Shown here: piece after piece, positions 44,721 through 53,645 of the stretch
Layout of the letters: each line of letters starts with the position of its first letter
How positions within the stretch are numbered: the first letter of the stretch is position 1
Assembly (NCBI GenBank): GCA_964370315.1
Contig: CAYJIS010000004.1
Span: 4,594-68,593, forward strand
Reading direction: 5' to 3'
Origin: CAYJFX01 sp964370315
GTDB taxonomy: Bacteria > Spirochaetota > Spirochaetia > Treponematales > Treponemataceae
DNA length: 64,000 bases
Made by a program: the position numbers and the translations under genes
The notes under the pieces: model-generated
Told to the model about the DNA's origin: nothing
What the model saw: the letters and a program-made list of their open reading frames with translations, nothing else
Databases searched by the model: none

Positions 44721-45745
44721 TATATGCCTCCCTCTTTTTCAGTTTTTTCAACAACAACATCTTGATCTATAAGCCACATAACAGCATTATCAATATCACT
44801 TTGATTTCCACCAATATCAGTAATCATAGTTCCAATATTTTTTGTTGGTAAATGCTGTATTCCTCCAGCGCGTATATTAAAATCAACATTAAATTTTCGC
44901 GTTGCTTGGCTAAGAAGTGGTGCACCTGTTGCTTCTCCAATAAAACGGAGGGTATATTCTCCACCATCATCTGACCAACGCACCATAGAACCTACTTGCT
45001 GTTCGCCAATAAGATTTGCTAAAAAGCCTTTAGTAACGCTGGATTTTGGGTGTGAAAATATTTCATCAACATATCCATGCTCTACAACAAAACCGTCATC
45101 AAGAACTGCAACCTGTGTGCAAGCATCTCGCACAACTTCCATTTGATGGGTTATCATCACAACGGTTAAATTCATCTTCTTTTGAATGTCACCAATTAGT
45201 TGTAAAATTGATTGTGTTGTCTCTGGATCTAGTGCACTTGTAGCTTCATCACAAAAAAGTATATCAGGATTATTTGCAAGAGCTCGAGCAATCGCAATAC
45301 GTTGCTTTTGCCCACCAGATAAAGTGCTTATTGGTGCATCTACTTTATCTGCAAGCCCAACTAAATCAAGCAGTTCTCTAACCCGCGTATGGATTTCTTG
45401 TTTATGCATACCGCTAATTTCCAAAGGATATGCAACATTCGCACCTGCATTTCTAGAAGTAAACAAATTAAAATTTTGAAAAATCATACCGATTCTTCTT
45501 CTTTGTGAAATTAACTCTTTCTTTTCAAGAGCATCAACTCGTTTATCTTCGTAGTATATTTTTCCGCTGTCTGGTTTTTCCAATAAACTTATTAATCGAA
45601 CAAGCGTTGATTTTCCAGCACCACTTCTTCCAATTATACCATACACTGTATTTGAAGGTATAGAAAGTGATATATTTTGTACCGCATGAACATTTCCAGT
45701 TAAAGAGGTATATGTTTTTTTTAATGATTCCAATCGAATTTGCAT
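44720..45745 (-). CDS. metN: Methionine ABC transporter ATPase
   Basis: 341-aa ATPase with Walker A GRSGAGKST, signature LSGGQKQRI and Walker B ILFCDEATSALD, followed by a C-terminal NIL regulatory domain (about 265-341) that binds methionine and slows transport when methionine is plentiful. GGAAGGGG precedes the ATG. It is the first gene of metNIQ. The leader between it and the divergent outer-membrane gene is too short for a SAM riboswitch, so transcriptional control of the operon is not evident. Confidence 0.95.
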   Translation of the reverse strand: MQIRLESLKKTYTSLTGNVHAVQNISLSIPSNTVYGIIGRSGAGKSTLVRLISLLEKPDSGKIYYEDKRVDALEKKELISQRRRIGMIFQNFNLFTSRNAGANVAYPLEISGMHKQEIHTRVRELLDLVGLADKVDAPISTLSGGQKQRIAIARALANNPDILFCDEATSALDPETTQSILQLIGDIQKKMNLTVVMITHQMEVVRDACTQVAVLDDGFVVEHGYVDEIFSHPKSSVTKGFLANLIGEQQVGSMVRWSDDGGEYTLRFIGEATGAPLLSQATRKFNVDFNIRAGGIQHLPTKNIGTMITDIGGNQSDIDNAVMWLIDQDVVVEKTEKEGGI

Positions 45746-45831
45746 GTTTACCCCTTCCCAAAAAAGTATACATATGTGAAGTTTTTGCTAAAAAGTTATA
45801 ACTATTTTTGTTAAATCACAAAACTTTTCTT

Positions 45832-45860
45832 TTGACATTATACAGTTTTTCGTGTACAAT
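45832..45860 (+). promoter_or_regulatory. Promoter of the outer-membrane protein gene at 45913
   Basis: TTGACA (45832-45837), 17-nt spacer, TACAAT (45855-45860), leader of about 46 nt with AAAGGAG. Confidence 0.8.
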
Positions 45861-45912
45861 GACAATATATAGAGATATAAAAAAACCTTTCAATATCTCA
45901 AAAGGAGACAAA

Positions 45913-46995
45913 ATGAAACGACTATTAGTTGTATGTGTTTCACTATTATTAGTAAGTGGAACTGTATTTGCACAGTCACAAGAACCTGGTTTTTCAAATA
46001 CTATTTATACCGGTGTTGGTACAGGTAGTATGCTAGATTCAAGCGCACCTCGACAAGGAACTGATGATCAAGTGCAGTTTGAAGGCTTTGTTAACTATTT
46101 TACCGCTAATGTTCAAGCTAGTGGACTAACTATTGCAGGTGACATTGCATGGGTATTATTTGAACGAGGTAGTCTAACTGCTTCTATTGAAGACTGGAAC
46201 TTTAATGCAATCATGAGTCCTATAGCAGGTTTAGACATTGGTGTTGGAACAAGCTTAGAATGGGAAGTAGGACCTAAACCTTTTGAAGGACCAAGCTATT
46301 CAGCCTATGAAGTACCAGCATATGCAGGTATGGGAATTTTTTCTAGCCCAAGCGTAGGTACAGTAACTAATCATTTTGCTGATGATGCTGTTGCACTTAG
46401 ATACTCATATGGAGATTTATTTACTATTGGTGCAGGATTAAACGGAGGCTTATCAAGCAGCCTTGGTGCAGGTCTTGGTATTCAAGGTAATATTTTAGAT
46501 TTATTTACAATTGGTTTCGCTTACAATGGAAACTTTGGAAGCAACAGCAACCTTTATTTTGGTTCAAATGTGTACGTAGTTGATGGATTTGACATTGACA
46601 TTTGGGCTAACTTCGCTCTTGAAAGAAACGCAACAATTGGTGGACGATTAGGTTTTTATCATCAAGGATTCCGGATTGAACCTGAATTCTCAGCAATTTT
46701 CTGGGACGCAACAAATAAAGGTAATTCATTGTATGCAGCTGTAGTAACTGAATACAGTTTATCAAATACAATGTTACTTGGATTAAATGCAAGTTGGGGC
46801 TTGGGATCAGATCCTAACACTTCAAACGACTTAAATGATTCAGGTGCAAGAATAAATATTTCACCACACTTTATTTGGAATGTAAGTGATGCACAACGAC
46901 TTTCAATTGGTATTAATCTAATCCCTGTTTGGTGGCAAGATGATACAAGCGAATTTTTCTGGAGCATTCCTATTTCTTGGAAAGTTTCATTCTAA
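45913..46995 (+). CDS. Outer-membrane beta-barrel protein
   Basis: 360-aa exported protein with a signal peptide (MKRLLVVCVSLLLVSGTVFAQ) and about fourteen to sixteen amphipathic strands; it ends WKVSF with a terminal Phe. Glycine- and aromatic-rich. No named family recognised. The frame is open for 35 codons upstream, but AAAGGAG and the promoter fix the start at 45913. A strong terminator follows. It is divergent from metN. Confidence 0.85.
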   Translation: MKRLLVVCVSLLLVSGTVFAQSQEPGFSNTIYTGVGTGSMLDSSAPRQGTDDQVQFEGFVNYFTANVQASGLTIAGDIAWVLFERGSLTASIEDWNFNAIMSPIAGLDIGVGTSLEWEVGPKPFEGPSYSAYEVPAYAGMGIFSSPSVGTVTNHFADDAVALRYSYGDLFTIGAGLNGGLSSSLGAGLGIQGNILDLFTIGFAYNGNFGSNSNLYFGSNVYVVDGFDIDIWANFALERNATIGGRLGFYHQGFRIEPEFSAIFWDATNKGNSLYAAVVTEYSLSNTMLLGLNASWGLGSDPNTSNDLNDSGARINISPHFIWNVSDAQRLSIGINLIPVWWQDDTSEFFWSIPISWKVSF

Positions 46996-47001
46996 TTAAT
47001 A

Positions 47002-47039
47002 AAAAAAATGCAACTACAATTACGTAGTTGCATTTTTTT
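47002..47039. terminator. Bidirectional terminator
   Basis: Stem ATGCAACTAC/GTAGTTGCAT with A7 before and T7 after, between the convergent outer-membrane and thioesterase genes; functional in either direction. It overlaps the last base pairs of the thioesterase gene. Confidence 0.85.
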
Positions 47040-47433
47040 ATGGAATGAGTCCTTCAACCATAAACTCATCTGGTATCTTAGAAGGACGCCCTATTTTTGA
47101 ATCTATACATGCCCACGAAACAATCGCCTCTGCACAAACGCTTCCATCTTCTTTCTTAATAACTTGTGAAAATTCACCTGAAATTTTCTTTAATTTTAAA
47201 GGCTTAACTTCTATAAAAAGCTTATCATCAAGAAGTGCTGGAGACTTATATTTAATATCAATTCCAGTTACGTAGAGATGAAATCCTGCTTCAAATAATC
47301 CTTTGTAATTAAAACCCACATGATGCAAAAACTGCATTCTCGCATGTTCTAGGTAGTTTAAATATACAGAATTATTTACATGGTTGTATGAATCGAGTTC
47401 ATAGCCTCTAACTGTTAATTCTACAATATGCAT
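47038..47433 (-). CDS. 4-hydroxybenzoyl-CoA thioesterase-family acyl-CoA thioesterase (YbgC-like)
   Basis: 131-aa hot-dog-fold protein. The family motif YELDSYNHVNNSVYLNYLEHAR carries the catalytic Asp, and the strand pattern with DIKYKSPALLDDKLFIEV follows. It should hydrolyse acyl-CoA thioesters in the cytoplasm; chain length is unknown. AGGAG precedes the ATG. The gene for the repeat-tailed membrane protein ends 19 nt upstream on the same strand. Confidence 0.9.
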   Translation of the reverse strand: MHIVELTVRGYELDSYNHVNNSVYLNYLEHARMQFLHHVGFNYKGLFEAGFHLYVTGIDIKYKSPALLDDKLFIEVKPLKLKKISGEFSQVIKKEDGSVCAEAIVSWACIDSKIGRPSKIPDEFMVEGLIP

Positions 47434-47452
47434 AGTTACATTCTCCTGTTTT

Positions 47453-49764
47453 TTATAACACTGAGTCTACAAGACTTTTAAACTCTTTATTTAGTTTTTC
47501 TTTTTTTATTGGGGCATCTTTCGATATTACAAATACTCCATCTTTAGAAATGATAGTTTCAGGTTCAAGCTCAGTTGTTGGCCCTTGTGGTTCATGTAGA
47601 GGATTAATAAAACTAAGTGTAGATATATCTTGAAGTTCTTCAAGATTTGCCTCACTTGAAACATCTTCTGCGTCACGTAATTCATCTTCATCCAATGGTT
47701 CAATTTCATTATGTAGCTCGGTTTCATCTATTTGATCAACTTCATTACTAGATTCTATGACTTCAGTGTTTTGTTCATCTTTAAGTACTGCATTTTTACT
47801 TTCATCCAAATGTGAAAAATCCATTGGAATAATTTCAAAGTCAAAATTATCAAATATACTTGACTCATTTTCATCGAAGCTAAATTTAGTACTCTTTTCT
47901 CCAATGATTAATTCTTCGTCTAGTTCTTCAGTTTTATCTAAATCTTCAACCTTGCCTAGATCTTCAACTTCATCTAAGTCTTCTACTTCATCTAAGTCTT
48001 CTACTTCATCTAACTCTTCTACTTCGTCTAGTTCTTCTACTTCGTCTAGTTCTTCTTCTTCATCTAAGTCTTCTACTTCATCCAACTCTTCTACTTCATC
48101 TAACTCTTCTACTTCATCTAACTCTTCTACTTCATCTAACTCTTCTACTTCATCTAACTCTTCTACTTCNNNNNNNNNNNNNNNNNNNNNNNNNNNNNNN
48201 NNNNNNNNNNNNNNNNNNNNNNNNNNNNNNNNNNNNNNNNNNNNNNNNNNNNNNNNNNNNNNNNNNNNNCGTCTAGTTCTTCTACTTCGTCTAGTTCTTC
48301 TACTTCGTCTAGTTCTTCTACTTCGTCTAGTTCTTCTACTTCATCTAGGTCTTCTACTTCGTCTAACTCTTCTACTTCGTCTAGTTCTTCTACTTCGTCT
48401 AGTTTCTTTTTCTTTTTTGAAGCTTTTGTTATAATGTCATCTTCAACTTCGTTAGTAGGAGCAGAAGCAACAGATTTAACTACAATGTTTCCACTTGAAA
48501 GTATTTGTTCAAGCATTTGTTTTATTTCTGCAGTAGAAGCATTTCCAAGCTGTCCTTGACTTGCTGTCCCCTGCTTTCCAACAGCAGATATTATTTCATC
48601 CCAGCTTTTATCGAGTATATCATTAACTTCAGTTTCGTATTGTTTACTTCTTTGTCCAAGGCTCTTTTTTATACTTGCAGCAACTTCATTTTTTCTTCTC
48701 GAAATACTTTTTGAAATAGTATCCCAGTCAGCACTCTCTTTTGTAGAAATATATTCATTTATAAGTGAGAATTGGAAGCGCTTAATTCTATCTTTGATTA
48801 TAACAATATCATCTTGTTTTGCATTAAACACTAAAAATATTACAAGATATGACGTTATAAAAACGCTAATTAAAAGCAATATTTTTACAGCATCTGGGAA
48901 CACAAACATTTGTTCTGAATACCAGTGTGACACTTGTATAGATTCAACACTAGAATCTACAAATAATACAAGGGCATCATCTGTAGATGTCGAAACGAGC
49001 CTATTCATACCACTTTCGATGATGTCTGAAGATTCTGTGATTAGATTTATAAGTTGCACTTGACCACTATTTGGAAGGCCAAACAAAATCATTGGTTTTT
49101 CAAATGTACCAACTAAAATAGGTGAATCTGAAACACGAATGAGGTTTTCTGCTATCAATTCTTGCGTGTAACCATATAAAGATGAATAGAAAACAACTGT
49201 TCCTCTATAAGCATCAATGTTATCGTAAAAAGGAAAACTATAAACTATTAAATCTGAATCAACATCGTATATAATACGACCACTACTTTCTTGTGGGCTT
49301 TGTATAAAATCGTACGATAACTGACCCAAATCTTCATAAAGATTGTATGAAAGTGCATTTACCGTTCGCAATAATACATCACTATCAAATGTACTATAAT
49401 GCAAGTTTCTTCCATTGCTTTCTATTATTCGTATCCCTAGCAAAGAAGGATTATCTACCATCAACTGCCCTACGACATTTTCTCTTTCTTGAATTGACTG
49501 AGTAGCTTGCGTAATTGCAAAACTGTCTTTTACAGAAGTATTTTCTACAAATGTGTTTTTATATTCTTCTTGTGTATTCTTTACATGTGCATCAAAGCGC
49601 TGTGCAACAATGTTTAGATTTTCTTCTAGCCCTTGAACTATCGCAGGTTGGTAAAATCGCGTTTCTAGCACTGTAAAGAGCCCAGAAAAGGCAAAAACTG
49701 CAAAGAGTGCAAAAATGAGTACTGAACTTAATAATGTAATTGCAATTTTTTGTCCCGAAGTCAC
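47453..49764 (-). CDS. Membrane sensor-like protein with LDEVEE repeat tail, split by a scaffold gap
   Basis: Starts with a transmembrane helix (residues about 4-30), then an extracytoplasmic domain of about 250 residues that resembles a double Cache sensor (LLGIRIIESNGRNLHYSTF, GRIIYDVDSDLIVYSFPFYD), a second helix near 285-310, a cytoplasmic helical part (about 315-440) and a long acidic tail of LDEVEE repeats continuing after the gap into a Glu/Asp-rich end. No kinase, HAMP or methyl-accepting domain follows. I start at GTG 49764 because GGGAG lies 5 nt before it; a TTG four codons earlier overlaps that site. The halves are 1 nt out of frame; repeat register (18n-1) restores it. Confidence 0.82.
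47944..48400 (-). repeat. 18-bp coding tandem repeat (LDEVEE)
   Basis: An 18-nt unit encodes LDEVEE or LDEVED on both sides of the gap, at least twelve copies left and seven right. Synonymous variants (GAT GAA GTA, GAC GAA GTA) are clustered, as expected from recent local duplication. Confidence 0.88.
48170..48269. other. Scaffold gap, 100 N, inside the LDEVEE repeat
   Basis: Exactly 100 N. Flanks require 18n-1 missing bases to keep the repeat in phase; this equals 2 modulo 3, which is also what the reading frame needs. Confidence 0.9.
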
Positions 49765-49835
49765 GCTTTCTCCCAAATATATGTTTAGAGTTTTAATATT
49801 TCCCTATTTAGTTATCGGCATTTTGTTAAAAGCTC

Positions 49836-49864
49836 TTGAATACATATTGATAACAGTGTACACT
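49836..49864 (+). promoter_or_regulatory. Promoter of the FliL-like gene, leaderless type
   Basis: TTGAAT (49836-49841), 17-nt spacer, TACACT (49859-49864), then AATTGT and the ATG at 49871. No Shine-Dalgarno. Confidence 0.7.
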
Positions 49865-49870
49865 AATTGT

Positions 49871-50341
49871 ATGAAAAAAATAGAACAAATTCTACTACTT
49901 ATTGCTGGTAGCATAGTTATTATTGTTATTTTTGGAACTGCAATTGCATTTATATCTGGTAGTGCAAAACCAGGTAAAAGCTTAAGAAAAGAAGACCCCT
50001 CACCTACTGTTCTTACAAAAAAAAGTGATGATTCAACATCCGTATATTCACAAATTGGACTACTTAGATGCAGTACAGCAGATACACCTAGCATACCCGT
50101 AGTCGTTAATCCTTATTTTCCGTATCCTACTGCAGATACTGCATTTTACGAAGAACTCTTTAAAAAAAATCAAAAGCTCCGTTATATTTTTACAAATTAT
50201 TTTGAAACATACACACAACAAGAACTTTTAGCTGCAGGTGAAGATGTTATAAAAAAGGCCCTTATAGAAAGGATAAACGCAGAATTAGTTCTAGGTAAAA
50301 TAGACGAATTATATTTTTCTGAGTATATATTTTTAGAATAA
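49871..50341 (+). CDS. FliL-like membrane protein
   Basis: 156-aa protein with one N-terminal membrane anchor (KIEQILLLIAGSIVIIVIFGTAIAF) and a C-terminal extracytoplasmic domain. The end, ALIERINAELVLGKIDELYFSEYIFLE, has the typical FliL finish (iN..L..G.i..vyF.e). FliL proteins sit at the flagellar stator and have SPFH-like folds. No flagellar gene is nearby, so this may be an orphan paralogue. The frame extends 52 codons upstream, through the promoter, so I start at 49871. Confidence 0.7.
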   Translation: MKKIEQILLLIAGSIVIIVIFGTAIAFISGSAKPGKSLRKEDPSPTVLTKKSDDSTSVYSQIGLLRCSTADTPSIPVVVNPYFPYPTADTAFYEELFKKNQKLRYIFTNYFETYTQQELLAAGEDVIKKALIERINAELVLGKIDELYFSEYIFLE

Positions 50342-50400
50342 AATGCAACTTATTTATATAATGCGTGTCTAAATAGTATACAACATACAGGAGTAATGTT

Positions 50401-50730
50401 ATGCAAGATGCAAATTTAATCCCCGCTGCTCAAGTTATTGTTTCAATAATACCAATTGTAGGAATAGTAATTGGCGGAGTGGTAATATTCTTTTACCTTT
50501 TTTGGAGAAACTCTCAAATAAGCTTACTTATAAAATCAAATGCATATGAGCCTTTGCAATTTAAAATAAGTTTATTTGCACTTTTAACAGGTATATTACT
50601 TACAGGTATTGGCCTTATTTTAACAATTTTCTTTTCAATTATTGATGGATTCTCTTATCAACTACTCGGTGGCGCAATCCCCTGTGTAGTTGGTATTTGT
50701 TTAATTGTGTTTTATAAAGTATTTAAATAG
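50401..50730 (+). CDS. Small membrane protein upstream of an ECF sigma factor
   Basis: 109-aa protein with three hydrophobic segments (about 12-32, 55-78, 84-105) and short charged loops. No family recognised with confidence; layout recalls DUF6249-type proteins found with ECF operons. CAGGAG precedes the ATG. It lies 19 nt before the sigma gene on the same strand and is probably part of that operon, perhaps as a membrane sensor component (inference). Confidence 0.75.
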   Translation: MQDANLIPAAQVIVSIIPIVGIVIGGVVIFFYLFWRNSQISLLIKSNAYEPLQFKISLFALLTGILLTGIGLILTIFFSIIDGFSYQLLGGAIPCVVGICLIVFYKVFK

Positions 50731-50749
50731 GTTTTAACTTGGTGAAATA

Positions 50750-51331
50750 TTGATACTGTTTGGTACGCAATACTCTAAACAAGCACTGCAAGATTTCGCA
50801 TTAATAAAAAAAGTATGCAAGGGTGATAATGAAAGCTTTGCAGAACTAGTAACACGCTATGAAAGAAAGGTACGAACTCTTGGTTTTAGTTTTTTTAAAA
50901 ATGATAGCGATGCAGCAGATTTTGTTCAAGATGTATTTATAAAAGCATTTACAAAACTTTCCTCTTTTAGACAAGAGTCTCAATTTTCTACTTGGCTTAT
51001 GCGTATTGCATATAACTTAGCAATTAATGCAAAAAACAGGCGTAAGGAATATGCTACCTTAAGTGAAAATATTGAAATACTAGATAATGATTATAGTCCA
51101 GAAGAAAAACAACTCAGAAACTTGACAGCACAATCAATTAGAGATGCAATAAAAGAGCTGCCACAGCACTTTGCATTATGTTTAGATTTATATTTTTTTT
51201 ACGACTTTTCCCATAATGAAATAAGTGTTATTACAGGACTACCAATAAACACAATCAAATCACATATATTTCGAGCAAAAAAAGAACTAAAAAACAAATT
51301 AGAAAAAGTCATAGAAACGGAGGTAATATGA
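50750..51331 (+). CDS. ECF-type RNA polymerase sigma factor
   Basis: 193-aa sigma factor. Region 2 reads FAELVTRYERKVRTLGFSFFKNDSDAADFVQDVFIKAFTKLSSFRQESQFSTWLMRIAYNLAIN (DNA melting and -10 recognition); region 4 with a helix-turn-helix is YDFSHNEISVITGLPINTIKSHIFRAKKELKNKL. The start is TTG at 50750 with GGTGA upstream. Its stop overlaps the anti-sigma start in ATGA, the usual coupling of a sigma with its antagonist. Promoter targets are not visible in the window. Confidence 0.93.
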   Translation: MILFGTQYSKQALQDFALIKKVCKGDNESFAELVTRYERKVRTLGFSFFKNDSDAADFVQDVFIKAFTKLSSFRQESQFSTWLMRIAYNLAINAKNRRKEYATLSENIEILDNDYSPEEKQLRNLTAQSIRDAIKELPQHFALCLDLYFFYDFSHNEISVITGLPINTIKSHIFRAKKELKNKLEKVIETEVI

Positions 51332-51801
51332 AAAATACTAACTGTGAATCGGTAATTGAATCTTTTTTAGAAAAAGATAAAGGTGAGCACTTAGATTTGC
51401 AAACAACATTGCATTTATTAACTTGTAAAAAGTGTAGAACGCTTGTACGCATGTGTACACTAGCACACAAAGCAAGCACTCGTACTTTATACATTCCTAC
51501 ATCCATTAATGGAATTACAATTAAAGCCATTATAAAACGTCTCAATCCTGGTATAAAAATACTTGATGATGAAAATGCAAAACCAATTTCACTATCACGA
51601 TGGATTGTGTCTGGTTTAATTTTAGTTCTTGCCTTTTCGCTTTTTAGTTTTTTTGCAACAAGCACTATCAATCCAATGCTACAAATTACAATTTACTTAA
51701 GTTTTTCAGCATTTATCTGCATATTTTGTGCATTTTTTGTTGGTAGCAATTTAGACTTCTTTGTAAAAAAAATTGATAAAACGTTTAACATTATCTCATA
51801 A
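51328..51801 (+). CDS. Membrane-bound anti-sigma factor, zinc-finger type
   Basis: 157-aa protein. The N-terminal cytoplasmic part has the anti-sigma zinc motif HLLTCKKCR (His-x3-Cys-x2-Cys), which binds its ECF sigma; two membrane helices follow (about 92-112 and 118-142). No large periplasmic sensor domain is present, so the signal must come through the membrane part or a partner such as the small protein at 50401. GGAGG lies before the ATG inside the sigma gene. Confidence 0.85.
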   Translation: MKNTNCESVIESFLEKDKGEHLDLQTTLHLLTCKKCRTLVRMCTLAHKASTRTLYIPTSINGITIKAIIKRLNPGIKILDDENAKPISLSRWIVSGLILVLAFSLFSFFATSTINPMLQITIYLSFSAFICIFCAFFVGSNLDFFVKKIDKTFNIIS

Positions 51802-51832
51802 AAAAAGCGATTGTAATTAACAATCGCTTTTT
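51802..51832. terminator. Bidirectional terminator
   Basis: Stem AAAAGCGATTGT/ACAATCGCTTTT with a 5-nt loop and T tail, between the anti-sigma gene and the convergent M23 peptidase gene. Confidence 0.85.
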
Positions 51833-51842
51833 ATCAAGTTTT

Positions 51843-52976
51843 TTAATTCCACAAGTTAATTGGATTTATTGCACTTCCATATTTTAGAATAGCAAAGTGC
51901 AAATGGTCTCCGGTACTCATTCCAGTACTACCAACCCAACCAAGTATCGAATTAGTATCAACAACCTCACCGCGATATACATTGATGTCAACCATGTGCG
52001 CATATAACGTTGTATAACCTGAGTGATGGGTTACAACAACATAATGTCCATACACTGGGTCGCCATATCGAACGGTGGTTACCGTTCCAATGAGTGCTCC
52101 ATAAATTGGTGTCCATCGAGGAGCAGCCATATCGATTGCACCATGATAACTTCTTTCTCCCGTAAAAGGACTATTTCTCCATCCAAAATATGAACTTATA
52201 TAATAACGATTTCTAAGAGGGATTCTAAATAAATCGCCATTAATTTCTTGCACTGTTACCCAGTCTAAAATAGCATCTGGTATAAAAATAGTTCTTCCTT
52301 CTTCTAGTGATGCAAGTTTTTCCATACCATTAACTGCAGCGGTCTTATCAGGCGAAACTTCATATTTTTCGGCAATAGAATTTGGGGTTTCTCCATTTTG
52401 TTTTACCGTATATAATATCCCTGGCATTGATGGTATCCTAAGATACTCGCCTATTTGAATGAGGCGTGTTTGTCGAATATTATTAACACTAATGAGAGTA
52501 TCTTGTGTTATACCAAAGCGATCAGCAATAACACCAATCATATCGCCTTCTTGAATTCTATAAGAGTGATATGTTAAATTAGGAAATTCTTTTTGTGTAT
52601 GTATTTCTTCTATCCAATCTCTTGGAAAAACTTCAGTATTGGAAGTATAAGGCACAAGTGAATCATATCCACCTTGTCCTGTAAAAAACTGATTTGTCAT
52701 CAATGTATTGGTAAACCCTACTTGTTCTTTTGTGCTTGCATCATCATAGCCAGCTAAAGTTTCATCCAATAAAGCTTCTGTATCCAAATTCATTTCATAT
52801 GCAGTTAGGCTTATTGCTTCATTTTGGGCGTTGCTTTTTTTGTTTTCACTTACCCAAAAAATAACTCCTACAACATATAAAAACACAGGAGTGAGCAATG
52901 TAAGACGTAGCAAGGTTTTTTTTGTACAAAAACCTTTGATAAGTTCTCTTGTAGAATTTAGAAGTATTTTTTTCAT
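51843..52976 (-). CDS. LysM-containing M23 metallopeptidase
   Basis: 377-aa envelope peptidase. A membrane anchor (about 24-45) precedes two LysM-like regions (YHSYRIQEGDMIGVIADRFG and the later YTVKQNGETPNSIAEKYE) and a C-terminal M23 domain with all zinc ligands: YHGAIDMAAP (His, Asp), LYAHM and DHLHFAI. It should cut peptide cross-links in peptidoglycan, in contrast to the degenerate homologue at 13636-14481. It starts immediately after rlmE on the same strand (stop and start are adjacent). Confidence 0.93.
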   Translation of the reverse strand: MKKILLNSTRELIKGFCTKKTLLRLTLLTPVFLYVVGVIFWVSENKKSNAQNEAISLTAYEMNLDTEALLDETLAGYDDASTKEQVGFTNTLMTNQFFTGQGGYDSLVPYTSNTEVFPRDWIEEIHTQKEFPNLTYHSYRIQEGDMIGVIADRFGITQDTLISVNNIRQTRLIQIGEYLRIPSMPGILYTVKQNGETPNSIAEKYEVSPDKTAAVNGMEKLASLEEGRTIFIPDAILDWVTVQEINGDLFRIPLRNRYYISSYFGWRNSPFTGERSYHGAIDMAAPRWTPIYGALIGTVTTVRYGDPVYGHYVVVTHHSGYTTLYAHMVDINVYRGEVVDTNSILGWVGSTGMSTGDHLHFAILKYGSAINPINLWN

Positions 52977-53570
52977 CTATTTTTTCCTCTTTAGACCAAT
53001 AAAAAAAGTTTCAAAAGATTCTGAGCGACATGCGACAGGTTTAAACGCACGAGCACTTTCAAAAAGCATTTTCATTTTTTTTAACAGCATTTGGTGATCT
53101 GAACCTTGGAAAACTTTGATAGCACAGTTTCCCCCTACTAACAACATTTCCTCTGCATAGTCTATAGCCATTTCAACTAGTTCTGCAGACCGAGCAGTAT
53201 CAATTAGCTTGTTTCCTGTTGTTGCAGGGGCAGCGTCACATAGGACTGTATTATATGGTCCGAGTTCTTTAACACTTTTCCTTATGTTGTCATTATACAA
53301 GTTACCATGAAAAAAAGCAAGGTTTTTTGCACTAATATTTTTAGATAGTTCTTGTAAATCTACTGCAACAACTTTTCCAGTGTTTTGTAACTCACGCAAC
53401 ACAAACACTGTCCAACTTCCAGGAGCAGCTCCCAAATCTAATACCGAAGAATGTTTAGAAAAGAGCGTAAATTTCTCGTTCATTTCTTTTAGCTTATACA
53501 CAGAGCGAGCTGGATAGCCTTCCGAGAAAGCCTTTTTTGTCCAAAAGTCACTTTTTTCATAGTTATTCAA
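52977..53570 (-). CDS. rlmE: 23S rRNA 2'-O-methyltransferase RlmE
   Basis: 197-aa FtsJ/RrmJ enzyme that methylates U2552 of the A loop. The SAM site is VLDLGAAPGSWT; the catalytic tetrad lies in SVYKLKE (Lys), LCDAAPATTG (Asp), NCAIKVFQG (Lys) and a late Glu in SESFETFFIG. Length is typical (about 200). It leads a two-gene unit with the M23 peptidase. Confidence 0.95.
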   Translation of the reverse strand: MNNYEKSDFWTKKAFSEGYPARSVYKLKEMNEKFTLFSKHSSVLDLGAAPGSWTVFVLRELQNTGKVVAVDLQELSKNISAKNLAFFHGNLYNDNIRKSVKELGPYNTVLCDAAPATTGNKLIDTARSAELVEMAIDYAEEMLLVGGNCAIKVFQGSDHQMLLKKMKMLFESARAFKPVACRSESFETFFIGLKRKK

Positions 53571-53610
53571 CGTTATAAATCCTTTTTACACAAATTTTTA
53601 TACTTGCGTG

Positions 53611-53639
53611 TTTTATTTATCGGCATATTATGCTATAAT
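53611..53639 (+). promoter_or_regulatory. Promoter of the prenyl synthase gene, leaderless type
   Basis: TATAAT (53634-53639) with the extended-10 TG at 53631-53632 and a weak TTTTAT at 53611-53616; then CTCAAT and the ATG at 53646. No Shine-Dalgarno. Confidence 0.7.
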
Positions 53640-53645
53640 CTCAAT

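Noticed and set aside
45746..45912. SAM riboswitch ahead of metN
   Set aside because: The leader has no S-box core or long stems, and most of the interval carries the promoter of the divergent outer-membrane gene.
47757..48434. Long Ser/Thr-rich open frame on the plus strand
   Set aside because: It is the antisense of the LDEVEE repeat; its composition follows from the 18-bp unit, and it has no ribosome site.
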